Below are positions 1-8,376 of a stretch of DNA of 26,827 nucleotides, in pieces. The stretch comes from a virus. The stretch covers positions 1 through 26,827 of IMG/VR virus record IMGVR_UViG_3300023220_000367; one strand, given 5' to 3'. The translations under genes were made by a program, and so were the position numbers. The notes below the pieces were generated by a model. It searched no databases. It was not told the DNA's origin and was given only the letters and a program-made list of their open reading frames with translations. Position 1 is the first letter of the stretch. Each line of letters opens with the position of its first letter.

Positions 1-915
1 AACAACAGACCGTTGAACTTCAAACCAATCTGTCCCAACCCGGAAAAGAACTGTAGGAATATTGGCATCGAGAATAATATCCTCATTGTTTTTTGTTTGA
101 ATATTTCCGGTAGCATCTTTCAAAGTAACCACCCGGGCCGCGTTTGCAAGTCTCAGAAATAGCATTGTTCCATCAGCCACACCAGCAACGGTGATCGTAT
201 CCAGATCATCGGTTGCCGCGTCCGCCTCGGTGTCAATTGTATGATGTGAGGTCAAAGCATCCACAGAACCGGCTAAAATGGTCAATTCGGTTGCTGCAAA
301 GGAAAGATCTCCAATCATATTGACATCAACAAATGCTACAGGATTACCCCAGAAAAGCGGAGAAGTGAGAGGATCATTATTCAAGTTAGGGGTCTGAAGT
401 GATCTGAATATCAAACCATTACTTGCCTTGGCAATATCATCAATACCATAGGTAACATTTACATTGAAAGTTCTTATAAATTCCAATCTTTCCCAAAAAG
501 TGGGTGATACCAAAGGGTCATTGCCCTGATTGTTATTCTGTAATGATCTATATATTTGACCATCAGAGGCTACCACAATCGCGCCATCTTCATATTCGGT
601 CAGAGTATTAAAATCATCGAAAGCCGCACCACTCCCGAATTGCCCAACACCATCCAGATCAAATCTTTGCTGCTGACCTGTGCCAGGATCAAAGGTTAGA
701 ATTGCCCGAGCCGTACCCGCATAAAATACATTAGGCAATGAGCCATCGGCATTTAAAAGAACGGGATTAGGATTTTTATTTTTTTCATTGACATCGGCAA
801 ATGTATCTTTTCGGATTAAGGTTCCGTTTTCAAAGAAGTTCATTTCTGCTTTGAGCAGAGGTTTGCCAGAAGTATCCAGAAATTGAGGGCGGGGATTGAT
901 AAATCTATTGGTCAT
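1..915 (-). CDS. Tailspike/tail fibre protein, N-terminal part (cut by window edge)
   Basis: Receptor-binding tail protein, open to the left edge, so only the first 305 residues are visible. The start is ATG at 915 with an AGGAAA ribosome site just upstream. Residues 1-95 (NPRPQFLD near the start, then a GT and an NPNPVLLNADG stretch) have the pattern of the P22 tailspike head-binding domain, which fixes the spike to the tail hub. Two similar modules follow at about 108-145 and 155-194. Each has a GxIYRSL or GLIFRSL core, N-rich turns, DPL and a closing FW, like CBM5/12 chitin-binding modules. A third segment (about 215-300, TDDLDTITVAG, GNIQT) is common in phage tail proteins. The catalytic or receptor domain lies outside the window. 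Position after the ejection genes matches P22 gene 9. The fibre call is firm; the enzymatic activity, if any, is unknown. Confidence 0.8.
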   Translation of the reverse strand, partial: MTNRFINPRPQFLDTSGKPLLKAEMNFFENGTLIRKDTFADVNEKNKNPNPVLLNADGSLPNVFYAGTARAILTFDPGTGQQQRFDLDGVGQFGSGAAFDDFNTLTEYEDGAIVVASDGQIYRSLQNNNQGNDPLVSPTFWERLEFIRTFNVNVTYGIDDIAKASNGLIFRSLQTPNLNNDPLTSPLFWGNPVAFVDVNMIGDLSFAATELTILAGSVDALTSHHTIDTEADAATDDLDTITVAGVADGTMLFLRLANAARVVTLKDATGNIQTKNNEDIILDANIPTVLFRVGTDWFEVQRSVV

Positions 916-987
916 TGTGTTTCCTAATTAAATATCCATACGCCAATATATAATATGCATAATATTAAAGCCAAATTATCAAATGTT

Positions 988-2631
988 TTATTGTCCAGCA
1001 CCCGCAACCCCCGCACTTCTTACAATAGCCTGCACTGCTCTTTCATCATCACCTATACGTGACAATGCTTGTGCTACACCACGTATTTGTCCTTCAGATT
1101 TCCCAGAACGAACCATTGCGCCCAATATTCGCGCATTCCTGGCCTGTAATGCTTCTGCCGCCACCCTTGAACCAATAGCCGCAGTTTGACCGGCCACAAT
1201 GCCCGGAACGCCGCCAGCAATACCGCCAGCCGCAACACCCGCAGCGCCCCCAACGACATTGGGAATGGCCCTGTTAACGCTGAAACCAAGTTTACCAATT
1301 GATCTTAATGCATTTGAGGTATTTGTTCCCCTGACGATTGCCTTCATTGCTTTTTTCTCCGCCTCAGAGAATCCCCTTACTTTTTTGGGATTTGTAAGAA
1401 TTTTGCGCAATTCAACTCTTAATCCCTGATCTATGCCAGATACATTTTCTTTTGCTCTTTCAATGGCCCCTGCAATCAATTCAGACCTTCGCACCCGTCC
1501 CCATAATTGACGGGCCTCTTTTGCTGTTGCCCCTAAAACTGAACTTCCAGATTCAACAAATTCATCTATTTCACTAATTATCATTGATCCTAATCGTCTC
1601 TCTGCTGGATCAAGCGCGCTAGCGGCTATCCCGGCAATTCTTCTTAGTTCGTCCATTCCTCTAAAATCAGGTGTAGTACCTTTTTGATCTGTGATTTCTT
1701 TTAAAACAGCTATTGTTTTATCTGTTAAACCTGGTCGCGCCCCTTGTTCTAAAATTCTTTCATTCAAGCCATCAGCAAATTCTATAAATTCTTGTTCTTT
1801 AAATTTGACACCAGATTTTCTAGCACTATTGTATAATGCCGAAACCTTTTCTCTTAATTGTGTCAAGGTTGGTGATTTGGCTAATAAGTCAATACCCTTT
1901 ACAAAATTTGCAACACCGCCAGCAATGCTTTGAACGCCTTTTGCCAGAATCCTGCCGCCCAAACCAAACGCGGCACCTTCGATTATCCCTTGAAAAATAT
2001 CAGTCCCCTCTCCTGTGGCAAAACCAGCACCAATAGTGGCACCCTCAAGTGATGCCGCTGTTAATTGGCCTGCCGCAGTTCTACCACCAAACCTTGTTAA
2101 GGTTGCTCCCGGTGCTGCAAATAAAGTAGCCAAACTCCCGCCCACTTCTGCGGTTGTTGCTATTACAGGATTTGCTTGCTTAAAGACTTCATTTTGTGCT
2201 CTTTCTGCTGTCAAGGCTTCATCAAACCGTTGTTCAAATGTCCCTTCAAAATTGCCGATATCAAAAAGTCCAGCGCCTGGTTTTCTACCCAAGATAGCCG
2301 CTTCGCCTGCCGTTAAAATAGGGCCAATACCAAAAACAGCTCCTTTAGTAAAAGCATCCAATACACCGCCGCCTATATCTTGAGGAGGAATTGGGGCTTC
2401 AATCGGCTCCTCAACAGGTGATACAATATCCGGTTGTGCTTCTTCTCGAAGTCGGGCCTGCCTCTCAAATTCGCTTTCTGGAATGACAGGTTCTTCTGGT
2501 ATGGCGGGTACTGGTAATGGGGGCGCCCCTGCAAGTTGCCTTCTGACAGTATTATCAATAACGCTATCGGGCGTTCCTTCTGGAAAGCTTAGTATAGTAC
2601 CATCTGGTAACTGTGCCTGAATATCAACCAT
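988..2631 (-). CDS. P22 gp16-like DNA ejection (internal virion) protein
   Basis: Probable pilot/ejection protein released into the host with the DNA. ATG at 2631 gives 547 residues and overlaps the preceding gene by 8 bases, with AAGGAAA upstream. A TTG at 2655 would add 8 residues but has no such support. The N-terminus carries a short LPDGT-FPEGTP-VI module typical of phage virion proteins, then a proline/glutamate-rich linker. The body is helical and alanine/glycine-rich. Residues about 458-487 form a hydrophobic Gly/Ala stretch (GGAAGVAAGGIAGG) that could insert into a membrane. It is the last gene before the tailspike, the slot of P22 gene 16 (609 residues). Assignment rests on position and composition, not on a recognised catalytic motif. 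Confidence 0.55.
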   Translation of the reverse strand: MVDIQAQLPDGTILSFPEGTPDSVIDNTVRRQLAGAPPLPVPAIPEEPVIPESEFERQARLREEAQPDIVSPVEEPIEAPIPPQDIGGGVLDAFTKGAVFGIGPILTAGEAAILGRKPGAGLFDIGNFEGTFEQRFDEALTAERAQNEVFKQANPVIATTAEVGGSLATLFAAPGATLTRFGGRTAAGQLTAASLEGATIGAGFATGEGTDIFQGIIEGAAFGLGGRILAKGVQSIAGGVANFVKGIDLLAKSPTLTQLREKVSALYNSARKSGVKFKEQEFIEFADGLNERILEQGARPGLTDKTIAVLKEITDQKGTTPDFRGMDELRRIAGIAASALDPAERRLGSMIISEIDEFVESGSSVLGATAKEARQLWGRVRRSELIAGAIERAKENVSGIDQGLRVELRKILTNPKKVRGFSEAEKKAMKAIVRGTNTSNALRSIGKLGFSVNRAIPNVVGGAAGVAAGGIAGGVPGIVAGQTAAIGSRVAAEALQARNARILGAMVRSGKSEGQIRGVAQALSRIGDDERAVQAIVRSAGVAGAGQ

Positions 2632-3898
2632 CAATCCGGTTTCCTTGAGCGTCAAATCTAATGATGTTTTGACCTGGGGCCGGGGTAGGCTGACCTGGGG
2701 TCGGAGTGGGAGCCGGTATTACCGCAGATGGATTAAAGACGTTGGAAAGTGCCTCATCCGTTAAATCAAAACGGCCCTCTTGGAAGTCAAGAATTTGTTC
2801 AATAGCAGAATCATCTCCAGCACGTCCCGCAGCTCTTAAACCTCTATCAGAAGCACCTTGAATAAGCACTAAGGCTTGACGAAGAAGTCTTTTGTTGCTT
2901 ACGGGTGATTTACCAAAACCCGCAGACATTCTTTCTAAACGCGCACCTTCACGCTCTGTAAAAGCAGCACCAAAAGTTTCTCGGAGTTGCCCTAATACGG
3001 CACGACCTAAATTTGCAGAAAGTTCACCTTCATCCGCGCCTTCAATTCCAAATAATTCTTTAGCCCTCAACCTTACAGCATCAATTCCACCAGTTTCGAC
3101 CCTCTCAAGCAATTGGAGACCTCTACGGAGAATAGGAATGCCCTGAACCGCTTCTACACCTTCATTAATAGTTTTTTGAGTACGCCTAGCCTCTGCCGAC
3201 CCAGTTGCTCTAGCGGCACTAGACGCTTGAGCTAAAGTAACCCCTCTATCCTCAGCATCTTTAACAATTCTTAATTCTTCCCCGGAAACTTTACGAACCT
3301 CTGTTGTGCCATCTTTAAAGGTAATCTGGGTAACGCCCCCTGGAAGAATTTTAGAGGATTGAACAGTTTTAGTTGTTTTTAGATCAGAAACAGATAATCC
3401 CTTAATTTCCCGAGCTTCTACTTCTCCGCCTGGTGTTTGAAATAGTGCCTTCCCGCCTTGAATGTCGATAAACTTGTCTTCTCGTGCTTCACGAAGTTTG
3501 ATTATACCTCGATCAGCAGCACTTTGCAGTCCCGCATCAACTTGAGCATTCAGGGCATTGAAAGCGTTTCGATCACCCGCAATTGCCGCATCAGCAAGGC
3601 TTAGAAGGCCTTGCGTATCTCCGGGATCGCCCCCCAATTCCTGGATCATCCCAACACGCTCTTGGGCAAGATCTCGAACACCCTGAAGATTACCAGCATC
3701 AAGAAGACGCCTTGCACGGCGTAGGTCTTCGGCAGCGGCCTGTAGACGTTCCTTGGAAAGCGTACGCTCTTCTTGTCTTTGTCCTGCAAGGAATTGCGGA
3801 CCCCGGCCTTGAACACCAGCACCAAAGCCCTGCAAACCACGTCCTATTCTTTGCAAAGTGCTTGGTTGTTCTGCTGGTCGTTGAAATATATCAACCAT
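2624..3898 (-). CDS. Putative internal virion/ejection protein
   Basis: 424-residue protein whose ATG follows directly on the TAA of the upstream gene; an AGGT ribosome site sits about 8 bases before it. It begins MVDIFQRPAEQPSTLQRIGRGLQGFGAG, then a long charged helical region (EERTLSKERLQAAAEDLRRARR), a beta-like middle around a FKDGTTEV segment, and a helical C-terminal half ending in a proline/threonine-rich tail (PAPTPTPGQPTPAPG). No family was recognised with certainty. It lies between the S74-tailed protein and the gp16-like protein inside the P22 7-20-16 equivalent, so a role in DNA ejection is inferred from context. P22 has three genes here while this phage has four. Confidence 0.55.
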   Translation of the reverse strand: MVDIFQRPAEQPSTLQRIGRGLQGFGAGVQGRGPQFLAGQRQEERTLSKERLQAAAEDLRRARRLLDAGNLQGVRDLAQERVGMIQELGGDPGDTQGLLSLADAAIAGDRNAFNALNAQVDAGLQSAADRGIIKLREAREDKFIDIQGGKALFQTPGGEVEAREIKGLSVSDLKTTKTVQSSKILPGGVTQITFKDGTTEVRKVSGEELRIVKDAEDRGVTLAQASSAARATGSAEARRTQKTINEGVEAVQGIPILRRGLQLLERVETGGIDAVRLRAKELFGIEGADEGELSANLGRAVLGQLRETFGAAFTEREGARLERMSAGFGKSPVSNKRLLRQALVLIQGASDRGLRAAGRAGDDSAIEQILDFQEGRFDLTDEALSNVFNPSAVIPAPTPTPGQPTPAPGQNIIRFDAQGNRIDG

Positions 3899-5323
3899 TT
3901 AAAATACCTTTCCATAATCAACCCGCAGATATGGACCATCAATAACGGCTTCAGGTATGATTTTTTTGATTTCCTGGGCAATCACGCCAAAGCCTGACAA
4001 CTGACCTGTTATTTTGCGGCCAATTTCATTCCAATCCCAAATATATAGATTGATGCCTTTATTGGTTTGTCCTACTTTTGTGATATTTTTCTTCAATCGA
4101 ATATCAGAAGCCGCAATAGCGGTCCCAATGCCGCCGGCGGCTTGTCCAATGCCCGCAAGAATACCCTGTTTAGGTTGTAATCCCGGAAGGCCCGGCAAAG
4201 CGGCCTGCTGTGAGGCGGAACCGGTCGCGATATTGGCCAATAAGGTTGCTAATTGCTGTTGTGATGCTTGGCCAGCTCCACCAGCCGCGGCTAGAATATT
4301 CGCAAGACTTCCGGTTCCCTGCCCAAGAATATTAGAAACGCCCAAACCCTGACCACTGAGCAGATTAGCAAGTGCGCTTCCCGTGGCACCCGCGGCACCG
4401 GCTATGCCTTCGCCGGCCCTTGTGCGGCCACCTGCCAATGCCTGACCGGTTCCAAGAATGGCTTGTCCGCCAAATTCTCCGGCCCGTTGTGCAAGCCCCG
4501 CACCAAATTGACCAAGACCAGAAGTAATGCCTGCTTGTTGACCTCGTAATTGACCCGTTAAACCCGCAAGTTGACCGCCTGCTTGCCGTGCGCCTGCGGC
4601 CTGTTGACCAAGCAATTGACCTGTAATTCCTGCTTGTTGGCCTCTTAATTGCCCTGTAAGTCCGGCCTGTTGGCCTCTTAATCCGGCCTGTTGGCCTGCT
4701 GCGCCGGCCCCGATTTGGGATAAAGCACCAAGACGATTAAATTGATTTGCAAAATCCTGTTGGGCAAAACCAATTCCTTGCCGCAACAGTTCACGACGAA
4801 CATTACCGCCACCAAGACCACCGATAGCCCCTTGCCCACGCAATAAGGCCTGCTGACCTTGTTCTCTCAAAAATGCCTGTCCGGGACTTTCTTCGAATGC
4901 TCTAAATGCTGCGGCCTGTGCTGCTGGACCACCGGCACCAGATAAAGCCGCTTGCTGCTGAAATGCCGCCGCGCCTGGTCCTGCAAATGGATCCAATGCC
5001 CCAACGCCTTGACCAAAAATCTGACCCGCCCCTGCAATACCTTGACCGATTTGTTGACGAACACCGCCCAGAGCTTGTTGAGTAGTCGCTTGCCCCAATC
5101 CCAATCCTTGACCCAAAGCTTGTTGAGCACCGGTAATACCTTGACCAACCTGCTGGCCAACAAGTTGCTGTGTCTGTCCAATATCACCACGGGCCACTTG
5201 TGTTCCCTGGGCGATTGCACCAAGTGCACCCTGCAACCCACCCCGAAGGGCTTGTTCTGAACCAATGAGGCCCGTTTGAGGGATATCAACCACTGTGCCG
5301 TCTGGCAGAACTGTCATAACCAT
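3899..5323 (-). CDS. Gly/Gln-rich ejection-type protein (P22 gp20 position) with C-terminal S74-type chaperone domain
   Basis: 474-residue virion protein. Residues about 20-400 are extremely rich in Gly, Gln, Ala and Leu, with repeated blocks such as GQQAGLTGQLR and GQQAGITGQL around 215-270, giving a low-complexity helical body like P22 gp20 (471 residues). The last 69 residues, from SDIRLKKNI at 406 through GFGVIAQE to VDYGKVF at the end, match the intramolecular chaperone domain of endosialidases and tail spikes (Peptidase_S74 family). In that family the chain is self-cleaved before the SD pair. The domain is short compared with the full endosialidase version. One base separates the start from the previous stop. 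Position supports an ejection role. Whether the tail is cleaved is not shown. Confidence 0.65.
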   Translation of the reverse strand: MVMTVLPDGTVVDIPQTGLIGSEQALRGGLQGALGAIAQGTQVARGDIGQTQQLVGQQVGQGITGAQQALGQGLGLGQATTQQALGGVRQQIGQGIAGAGQIFGQGVGALDPFAGPGAAAFQQQAALSGAGGPAAQAAAFRAFEESPGQAFLREQGQQALLRGQGAIGGLGGGNVRRELLRQGIGFAQQDFANQFNRLGALSQIGAGAAGQQAGLRGQQAGLTGQLRGQQAGITGQLLGQQAAGARQAGGQLAGLTGQLRGQQAGITSGLGQFGAGLAQRAGEFGGQAILGTGQALAGGRTRAGEGIAGAAGATGSALANLLSGQGLGVSNILGQGTGSLANILAAAGGAGQASQQQLATLLANIATGSASQQAALPGLPGLQPKQGILAGIGQAAGGIGTAIAASDIRLKKNITKVGQTNKGINLYIWDWNEIGRKITGQLSGFGVIAQEIKKIIPEAVIDGPYLRVDYGKVF

Positions 5324-5324
5324 G

Positions 5325-6200
5325 TTAAAATTGTCCTAATTGTGGTGGCAAATTCCTACGGCCACCTGATATCAAATCCAATAAATTGGGAGCCGGCGCA
5401 ACGGGTTGCTGAAATATCTGAGGTATAGCCACATTTGAAAGGGATGGTTGAATTACTGGCGCGATAAGGGTGGGTGTTGGCGTGGCAAACTGAGGGTCGG
5501 GAATAGCAATAGATCGCAAATCATTGACGCTGCCCCTATTGACGGGAAGGAAAGAGGTTGGTTCGGGTATAATTTGACCAGCATTCCCAAAATCAGATCG
5601 TACTCGGTCTGCTGCCTGTCTTGCTAAAGTATTAGCTGAAAACTGTGATCCACTTGCTATAGGATCAAATAATCCTCCAAAAGCAGATCGCGAACTTCCG
5701 TCACCGGGTATCCCAGTTCCACCGGGCAAGCCTGCAATGGGTGGGCTTATCCCGGGCAAGCCTCCACCGGGCGGGGCACCATTAATAGGCGGCTGGATCA
5801 CTGGCTGATCAGGAATCTGTAAACCGGGAGCTGTTAAACCGCTCAGGAATGATAAATCTGTCTGAATATTTTGAGGGGCAAAAGCAGAAGGATCAACCGG
5901 CAAGCCTAGAATAGCATTCTGAATTTGAGAGAAGGTATCGCCCGTTACTTGTTGGGCACCAATATTTCCTTGCTGAAATGCGGCCAATTGCTGAGGAATA
6001 CCACCACCGAGAACATCCAAAGCTCCTTGAAATCCCTGCGCTCCCAATTGCTGGGCTTGTGGGAAAATACTTAGAATATCTGCCCGTGCCTCAGCTGATC
6101 GCTGTTCGATAAATCTTTGAGTTGCCGCATTTGCCGCTTGTTGAGCTTGTTGACTTTGTTGTGATGCACCTGAAACTCCACCGCCAAAAATCGAACTCAT
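5325..6200 (-). CDS. P22 gp7-like DNA transfer protein
   Basis: 291 residues. The N-terminal third is Gln/Ala-rich and contains ARADILSIFPQAQQLGAQGF, which resembles the RKDILSLFNPAQGAYQQG segment of P22 gp7. P22 gp7 is an internal protein ejected ahead of the genome. The remainder is proline/glycine-rich (PPINGAPPGGGLPG, GLPGGTGIPGDGSS) and probably extended. Its ATG overlaps the stop of the GNAT-like gene by four bases (ATGA) and has AGGAG about 9 bases upstream. Gene order (after the gp14-like gene, before the gp20-position gene) agrees with P22. It is longer than gp7 (229 residues), the excess being the proline-rich C-terminus. Confidence 0.65.
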   Translation of the reverse strand: MSSIFGGGVSGASQQSQQAQQAANAATQRFIEQRSAEARADILSIFPQAQQLGAQGFQGALDVLGGGIPQQLAAFQQGNIGAQQVTGDTFSQIQNAILGLPVDPSAFAPQNIQTDLSFLSGLTAPGLQIPDQPVIQPPINGAPPGGGLPGISPPIAGLPGGTGIPGDGSSRSAFGGLFDPIASGSQFSANTLARQAADRVRSDFGNAGQIIPEPTSFLPVNRGSVNDLRSIAIPDPQFATPTPTLIAPVIQPSLSNVAIPQIFQQPVAPAPNLLDLISGGRRNLPPQLGQF

Positions 6201-6670
6201 TTCAATATCTCCTGCATTTCATCGCGGGTTATTCCCATTATCCACTGATCATGTAATTGACCATTCAGGGCGAAGGATTTGCGTAAAATTCCTTCTTCTT
6301 TTAAACCGCATGCAGCAAGAAATCGCTTGACATTAGGGTATACATAAGGAACGAAACAAGCAACCTTTTTGCACCGGTGAATATTTTCCAGCAACCAAGC
6401 CATGATCAAATGGCATGATTTAACGCTGTAATCAGATCGGAATTCTTTCAAAATATGGGCATGACCTTGAAGGGTGACGCCATTAATCCAATGGAGCCGA
6501 TAGAGGCCAATTAGTTTTTCACCAATCACGCAACCCAGATAAATCTCATTCTGAATATCTGGTAAAAATGTGGTTCCATCCCAAGTATCATCAATAATTG
6601 TTGGCAAAATATCTTCATGCATCATCACACTGCGAATAATATTGATATCGTATAACTGAACAATTTTCAT
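6197..6670 (-). CDS. GNAT-fold protein, P22 gp14-like (DUF2824 type)
   Basis: 157 residues with the layout of a small acetyltransferase-fold protein: a start helix, a strand pair around IYLGCVIGEKLIGLYRLH, a central histidine-rich strand (TLQGHAHILKEFR), a helix (SCHLIMAWLLENI), then VPYVYPNVKRFLAACGLKEEGILRKSF, the usual C-terminal alpha-beta of GNAT proteins. In P22-like phages a GNAT-fold protein of this size (gp14) sits between the tail hub and gp7, as here. The canonical acetyl-CoA loop (Q/RxxGxG/A) is not evident, so catalysis is doubtful and a virion assembly role is as likely. It overlaps both neighbours by four bases. Confidence 0.6.
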   Translation of the reverse strand: MKIVQLYDINIIRSVMMHEDILPTIIDDTWDGTTFLPDIQNEIYLGCVIGEKLIGLYRLHWINGVTLQGHAHILKEFRSDYSVKSCHLIMAWLLENIHRCKKVACFVPYVYPNVKRFLAACGLKEEGILRKSFALNGQLHDQWIMGITRDEMQEILK

Positions 6671-6912
6671 ATTAAAATCCAGCCTTTCGTTTTATCACCG
6701 GCAATATCAGCATCACGTTTAATATACAGAATGGCTCCGGTAATTCCCGCGGTATCCATATAAATCTTGGTCTGTAATGCTTCAAAAACACCTTCAGGAC
6801 TTCCGACACCAGTAGCAATTTGTAAATCTGTCACCTGTTCCATCCATATCAACATTGGAGTGGCGGTCATCCCAACTGAATCAACAATTATTCGATCTTG
6901 TTTCGATATCAT
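6667..6912 (-). CDS. Small phage protein with GxGSPEG / YIK / GW motif
   Basis: 81 residues. The C-terminal half has the order TGVGSPEGVFEA, KIYMDT, GAILYIKRD, GDKTKGW, a short beta-rich module seen in many phage tail and fibre proteins, where it often lies in longer chains. Function is unknown. The start ATG overlaps the tail-hub stop by four bases and is preceded by GAGGCT. P22 has its tail needle gene here, but this protein has no coiled coil and is too short to be a needle, so it is not a gp26 homologue. Confidence 0.6.
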   Translation of the reverse strand: MISKQDRIIVDSVGMTATPMLIWMEQVTDLQIATGVGSPEGVFEALQTKIYMDTAGITGAILYIKRDADIAGDKTKGWILI

Positions 6913-8375
6913 TTAATATTAGCCTCAAGTTTTATAAATACTTTTTTCACCTTGGCACTCATAGTAAACCGGAAGATTTCAAATCTTCGCGCATTTCCAT
7001 TTCTTCGCCAAATCTGACGTTTTTTGAATTCGCCAGTTTTACCCATTGATCGTTCACGCCGCGGTGTAAAAGTCTTGCCATCCAGGCTTCTGTCCATGCT
7101 AATCATGGGATCCGGATCGGTGCTATTTCCAACGCCGCTTTCTGTGGTCAATTCAATGAAAGGGAATTTGATGTTATCCCCGATGTTTGAAAAGGGAATG
7201 GTTGAAAATGTGCTGATAATATTTTGGCCATATTCATCAAGAATATCCAAATCGATTGAACCCACGCGCCCATCAAGATTATCCCCAATGAGGATACGGC
7301 CGTAAGCCTTCACAACGCTATTGGCGCGCCACCGGGTTTCCGCGGCAACATCTTCCACAATGTCAAAACTTTTTCTTTCGTGCCATTTCTGGGATTTAAA
7401 TTCATAAACAATGGTTGTTGTGGGGAGGGTGAAGCCGACAAATTTATCACCGCCTTGCGAATATTCAAACGCAAAAATATCTCCTATTTGCGTTTCAGTT
7501 AACGGGGCAAGAAGATCATCAATGGCGTCTGTCGAGATAATATTTATGTTTGATCCATTGTAAGTGTAAATACTTGGATCATCAGTCTTACCCCCGCCAA
7601 TAAATGCAAATAGACCAGATGTTTTTACCAATGAAAAGGCAGCGAAAACGCCTACACTGATCACACCACCTTCAATTCTGACGAAAGGAAAACCTGGCCC
7701 GGTTTGTGCTGCGGCATTGCGAAAAGGCTCAATCGTTTCTGCACCGGCGATAAAGAGAACATTATTCAAAACCACCGGCGCAACAACCCTATCCGGATCA
7801 GCCTCAGCACTGCCAAAATCAAGTGCATTATAGGCGAGACCATTATTCAAAGCTGAAATGATGAATTTGTTGGTATCTGTGGTGAAAAGGAAAAAGCCAT
7901 CGATATAAACCACATGCTGCGGATTACCGTTCGCCTTGAAATCTGTATCGGTAATTTGTTGAAAAGGCGTCCCGGCGTTCTCATCAAAAATAAATCCATC
8001 ACCACCTGGAACAAGGATGCATAACTGAGTGCCATTCTCCGCCATGCTGACACGCCCTTCACCGGGTATCGTGCCCAGACTGTCAAGAGTGAAACTTTCG
8101 GCTCCTGTGCCGCTTATAACCTGAGTGAGTTTGAATAGGGTGGTGCCATTGACAAAATAGGGAATACCGTTCTTTTCAAATGATCCGCGATTAGTTTGAA
8201 GGTTTATACCACTGGTTGCCAATTGAACCGAACCTGGCGTACCAAAAAGAACCTCATTCGCCAGGCCTCCACCTTCATTAATATGTACAAAAAGATTGCT
8301 GCATTGTTGGGCAGATAAGGGAAGGCTCCGGGAAACATAAAAACCACCTGTCATTGGAAGCTGTGTTTTTGGCAT
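6909..8375 (-). CDS. P22 gp10-like tail hub / packaged DNA stabilisation protein
   Basis: 488 residues, close to P22 gp10 (472). It starts MPKTQLPMTGGFY like gp10 proteins (MPIQQLPMMKG) and has beta-propeller-like repeats throughout, including GRVSMAENGTQLCI, which parallels GRVSMAHGRTSQAV in gp10. It ends with a WRRNGNARRFEIFRF segment matching the WKRVGRIRRLIGFKL end of gp10. In P22, gp10 is the hub between gp4 and the needle and helps close the head after packaging. A GAGGGT ribosome site precedes the ATG and one base separates it from the upstream stop. The match is clear by eye. Confidence 0.85.
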   Translation of the reverse strand: MPKTQLPMTGGFYVSRSLPLSAQQCSNLFVHINEGGGLANEVLFGTPGSVQLATSGINLQTNRGSFEKNGIPYFVNGTTLFKLTQVISGTGAESFTLDSLGTIPGEGRVSMAENGTQLCILVPGGDGFIFDENAGTPFQQITDTDFKANGNPQHVVYIDGFFLFTTDTNKFIISALNNGLAYNALDFGSAEADPDRVVAPVVLNNVLFIAGAETIEPFRNAAAQTGPGFPFVRIEGGVISVGVFAAFSLVKTSGLFAFIGGGKTDDPSIYTYNGSNINIISTDAIDDLLAPLTETQIGDIFAFEYSQGGDKFVGFTLPTTTIVYEFKSQKWHERKSFDIVEDVAAETRWRANSVVKAYGRILIGDNLDGRVGSIDLDILDEYGQNIISTFSTIPFSNIGDNIKFPFIELTTESGVGNSTDPDPMISMDRSLDGKTFTPRRERSMGKTGEFKKRQIWRRNGNARRFEIFRFTMSAKVKKVFIKLEANIK

Positions 8376-8376
8376 T

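Noticed and set aside
930-985. AT-rich gap before the tailspike gene with possible -10 boxes
   Set aside because: TATATT and TATTAT are present but no -35 at proper spacing; TTGGCT-18-TATATT is too weak to call.
4867-5289. Minus-strand ORF of 140 codons inside the Gly/Gln-rich protein gene
   Set aside because: It is a second frame of repetitive DNA within the S74-tailed protein gene; no ribosome site and the composition is an artefact of the repeats.
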